Positions 4,818-6,518 of a stretch of 6,518 nt of DNA are shown one piece after another. A program made the position numbers and the translations under genes. The notes below the pieces were generated by a model that was not told the DNA's origin, made no database searches, and worked only from the letters and a program-made list of their open reading frames with translations. Numbering within the stretch: position 1 is the first letter of the stretch; each line of letters opens with the position of its first letter. The stretch comes from Bacteroidota bacterium (GTDB lineage Bacteria > Bacteroidota > Bacteroidia > Bacteroidales > UBA1556). The stretch is taken from assembly GCA_003648395.1 (NCBI GenBank), contig QMPB01000267.1, forward strand, positions 1-6,518, given 5' to 3'.

Positions 4818-6398
4818 ATGCGCATTTCTTTAATACTAGTAGCAATTGTGATATCATTTAGTTTAAAATCACAAGATAGTATTCCTTGGCATCATTACAG
4901 TCCTAAAAATGGAGTGGAAGGTATTAGTTTGGATGAAGCTTATCAATTTTTGCAGTCTAAAAATCGAATTGCAAATATTGTTATTGTAGGTATTATTGAC
5001 TCAGGTATTGATACAGCTCATGAGGATTTAAGAGCAAGATTATGGAAAAACCCCAAAGAAATACCTTATAATAAAATTGATGACGATGGTAATGGCTATG
5101 TTGACGACTATTATGGTTGGAATTTTCTTGGTGGAGTAGATGGTCGCAATATTGAAGGAGAGACGTTAGAATCGGTGCGTTTTTATAGAGAGAATATTAA
5201 AGCCTTTGAGGGTGTTTCTCTTAAAGATATAGCAAAGAAAGATAAAGAGAAATATGAACTTTGGCTTAAAGCTAAGAAGGAAGTGCTTTCTAAAATAAAA
5301 ATTTATAACGAAAGAGTTAGTAACTATTCTGAATGGTTAGAATATATACACGAATCGGAAGATATTATTAAAGAAGCTAGTGAAAAGGATTCCATAAATA
5401 TTGATATTGTAAAGGCATACAAGCCACAAAATAAAAAAGAATACAAAGCTAGACATGTAATTTTATATGCAGATAGTGTTGGCGCTACTAACGAATATCT
5501 AGAAGAGTATATTGATTATTTCTCTAAAAAGTTAGAGAAGAATTACAATATTGATTATAACCCACGACCTGATATTATTAGAGATAATCCTGATGACATT
5601 AATGACACTATCTATGGTAATAGTAATATTATGGCGGCAGATTATTCTCACGGAACAGGTGTAAGTGGGGTTGTAGCTGCAATTAGAAATAATGGTATTG
5701 GGACAAATGGAGTTGCAGATTCTGTGCGTCTAATGATTATTAGAACTTCGCCTGGTGGAGATGAACGTGATAAAGATGTTGCCTTGGGGATTAGATATGC
5801 CGTGAAAAATGGCGCAAAGGTTATTAATTGTAGTTTTGGAAAATATTATAGTAAACATCCTGAATTTGTAAAAGATGCTATAGATTATGCTGTGGAGAAT
5901 GACGTATTAATAATTCATGCTGCAGGAAATAGTAGTGAGAATAATGATAAAATAGCTCATTATCCTACTCATCTTCCTTCTCAGCAAAATAACTGGATAG
6001 ATGTTGGTGCTTCTGGAAAAGAAATTGGGCTTCATCTAGCTGCTGCTTTTTCAAATTATGGTCGTAAATCAGTAGATGTATTTGCTCCAGGTGTAGATAT
6101 TTATACTACCTCAAAACATAATAATTATGGAGCTGTTAGCGGAACAAGCGAATCTGCGCCTATAGTAGCAGGATTGGCAGCTATGTTAAGGTCATATTAT
6201 CCTAACTTAAGTGCAAAGCAGACACGTGATATTATCCTAAATTCTGCAATATCACATAAAAAAGTTAAAGTGAAATATACTGATTCCAAAGGTAATGTTA
6301 AAGTAACAAGATTTAAAAAATTAAGTGTGACTGGAGGGATTGTAAATGCACTTGAAGCAGTAAAGATGGCTGAGATAATTACATCACAAAGTAAATAA
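4818..6398 (+). CDS. Exported subtilisin-like serine protease (peptidase family S8) with long Asp-His insert
   Basis: This 526-residue protein is a secreted or periplasmic endopeptidase. Residues 1-18 look like a Sec signal peptide with probable cleavage before Q19; no lipobox Cys is present. The catalytic triad is complete: D61 in GIIDSGIDTAHEDL, H278 in DYSHGTGVSG, and S444 in SGTSESAP. The oxyanion Asn is N371 in HAAGNSS. VFAPGVDIYTT (421-431) is also typical. DDDGNGYVDD at 88-97 resembles an Asp-rich calcium loop seen in related Bacteroidota proteases. Asp and His are 217 residues apart, against about 30-40 in classical subtilisins. The gap holds a Lys/Glu-rich, probably helical segment (about 115-245). 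The residue after the catalytic Ser is Glu rather than the common Met. There is no T9SS sorting domain and no obvious propeptide domain, since the catalytic Asp comes only about 40 residues after the signal peptide. The start is fixed by the signal peptide. The next gene begins 19 bases downstream, which suggests an operon. Confidence 0.93.
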   Translation: MRISLILVAIVISFSLKSQDSIPWHHYSPKNGVEGISLDEAYQFLQSKNRIANIVIVGIIDSGIDTAHEDLRARLWKNPKEIPYNKIDDDGNGYVDDYYGWNFLGGVDGRNIEGETLESVRFYRENIKAFEGVSLKDIAKKDKEKYELWLKAKKEVLSKIKIYNERVSNYSEWLEYIHESEDIIKEASEKDSINIDIVKAYKPQNKKEYKARHVILYADSVGATNEYLEEYIDYFSKKLEKNYNIDYNPRPDIIRDNPDDINDTIYGNSNIMAADYSHGTGVSGVVAAIRNNGIGTNGVADSVRLMIIRTSPGGDERDKDVALGIRYAVKNGAKVINCSFGKYYSKHPEFVKDAIDYAVENDVLIIHAAGNSSENNDKIAHYPTHLPSQQNNWIDVGASGKEIGLHLAAAFSNYGRKSVDVFAPGVDIYTTSKHNNYGAVSGTSESAPIVAGLAAMLRSYYPNLSAKQTRDIILNSAISHKKVKVKYTDSKGNVKVTRFKKLSVTGGIVNALEAVKMAEIITSQSK

Positions 6399-6417
6399 TA
6401 CGGAAGACAAAAGAATT

Positions 6418-6518
6418 ATGATAAAAGAATTAACATTAAGTATAAGTCCAAAAGAAGCTTCAGAAGATAAGCTTATTAGAAAAGCTGTTTTAAAACATCT
6501 TGATATTTCTAATGAAGA
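6418..6518 (+). CDS. N-terminal start of a gene, probably an FAD-dependent dehydrogenase (COG2509-like)
   Basis: An open frame begins with ATG at 6418 and runs off the window after 33 complete codons. It starts MIKELTLSISPKEASEDK, followed by a helical, Lys-rich stretch with KAVLKHLDIS. Bacteroidota FAD-dependent dehydrogenases of the COG2509 type commonly start with a similar MIKE-x-L-x-(V/I)-x-P-x-x-A segment, so this is my best guess from memory. The FAD-binding glycine motif would lie further downstream and is not visible. The gene is 19 bases after the protease stop, with no terminator or promoter between them, so the two are probably co-transcribed. As with the other genes, there is no Shine-Dalgarno sequence. 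Confidence 0.6.
   Translation, partial: MIKELTLSISPKEASEDKLIRKAVLKHLDISNE

Overview
The window is AT-rich chromosomal DNA from a member of the Bacteroidota. Four things point there. A secreted protein carries a signal peptide and a C-terminal type A sorting domain of the type IX secretion system (T9SS). The starts lack Shine-Dalgarno sequences and sit behind A/T-rich leaders. Two intergenic regions contain exact matches to the Bacteroidota -7 promoter element TAnnTTTG. The SDR enzyme, the ATP-cone nuclease and the S8 protease are all of types familiar from this phylum. The genus cannot be settled from the sequence. All genes, including the two cut by the window edges, are on the + strand.

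Layout: (1) 1-300 is the C-terminal end of glycine dehydrogenase (GcvP). (2) 301-461 holds a weak hairpin and a good Bacteroidota promoter. (3) 462-1721 is a 419-aa T9SS-exported protein of unknown function, followed by a clear intrinsic terminator. (4) 1816-2823 is an extended SDR (NAD(P)-dependent epimerase/reductase) and 2825-3667 an ATP-cone/PD-(D/E)XK nuclease; they are one base apart and almost certainly co-transcribed. (5) 3766-4536 is rsmA (KsgA), the 16S rRNA A1518/A1519 dimethyltransferase, with a hairpin over its stop codon. (6) 4537-4817 is a 281-bp intergenic region with a candidate promoter and little else. (7) 4818-6398 is an exported subtilisin-family (S8) protease with a very long insert between its catalytic Asp and His. 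(8) From 6418 to the window end is the start of another gene, probably an FAD-dependent dehydrogenase, 19 bases behind the protease.

The window mixes housekeeping genes (gcvP, rsmA) with lineage-specific envelope or secreted proteins. No mobile element, CRISPR array, tRNA or rRNA was seen. The most interesting gene is the nuclease at 2825-3667. It joins a nucleotide-binding ATP-cone, best known as the allosteric sensor of ribonucleotide reductases, to an Mrr-like endonuclease domain with its active-site residues intact. This architecture is recognisable in Bacteroidota, but I know of no established function for it. I found no convincing evidence of a wholly new multi-gene system.
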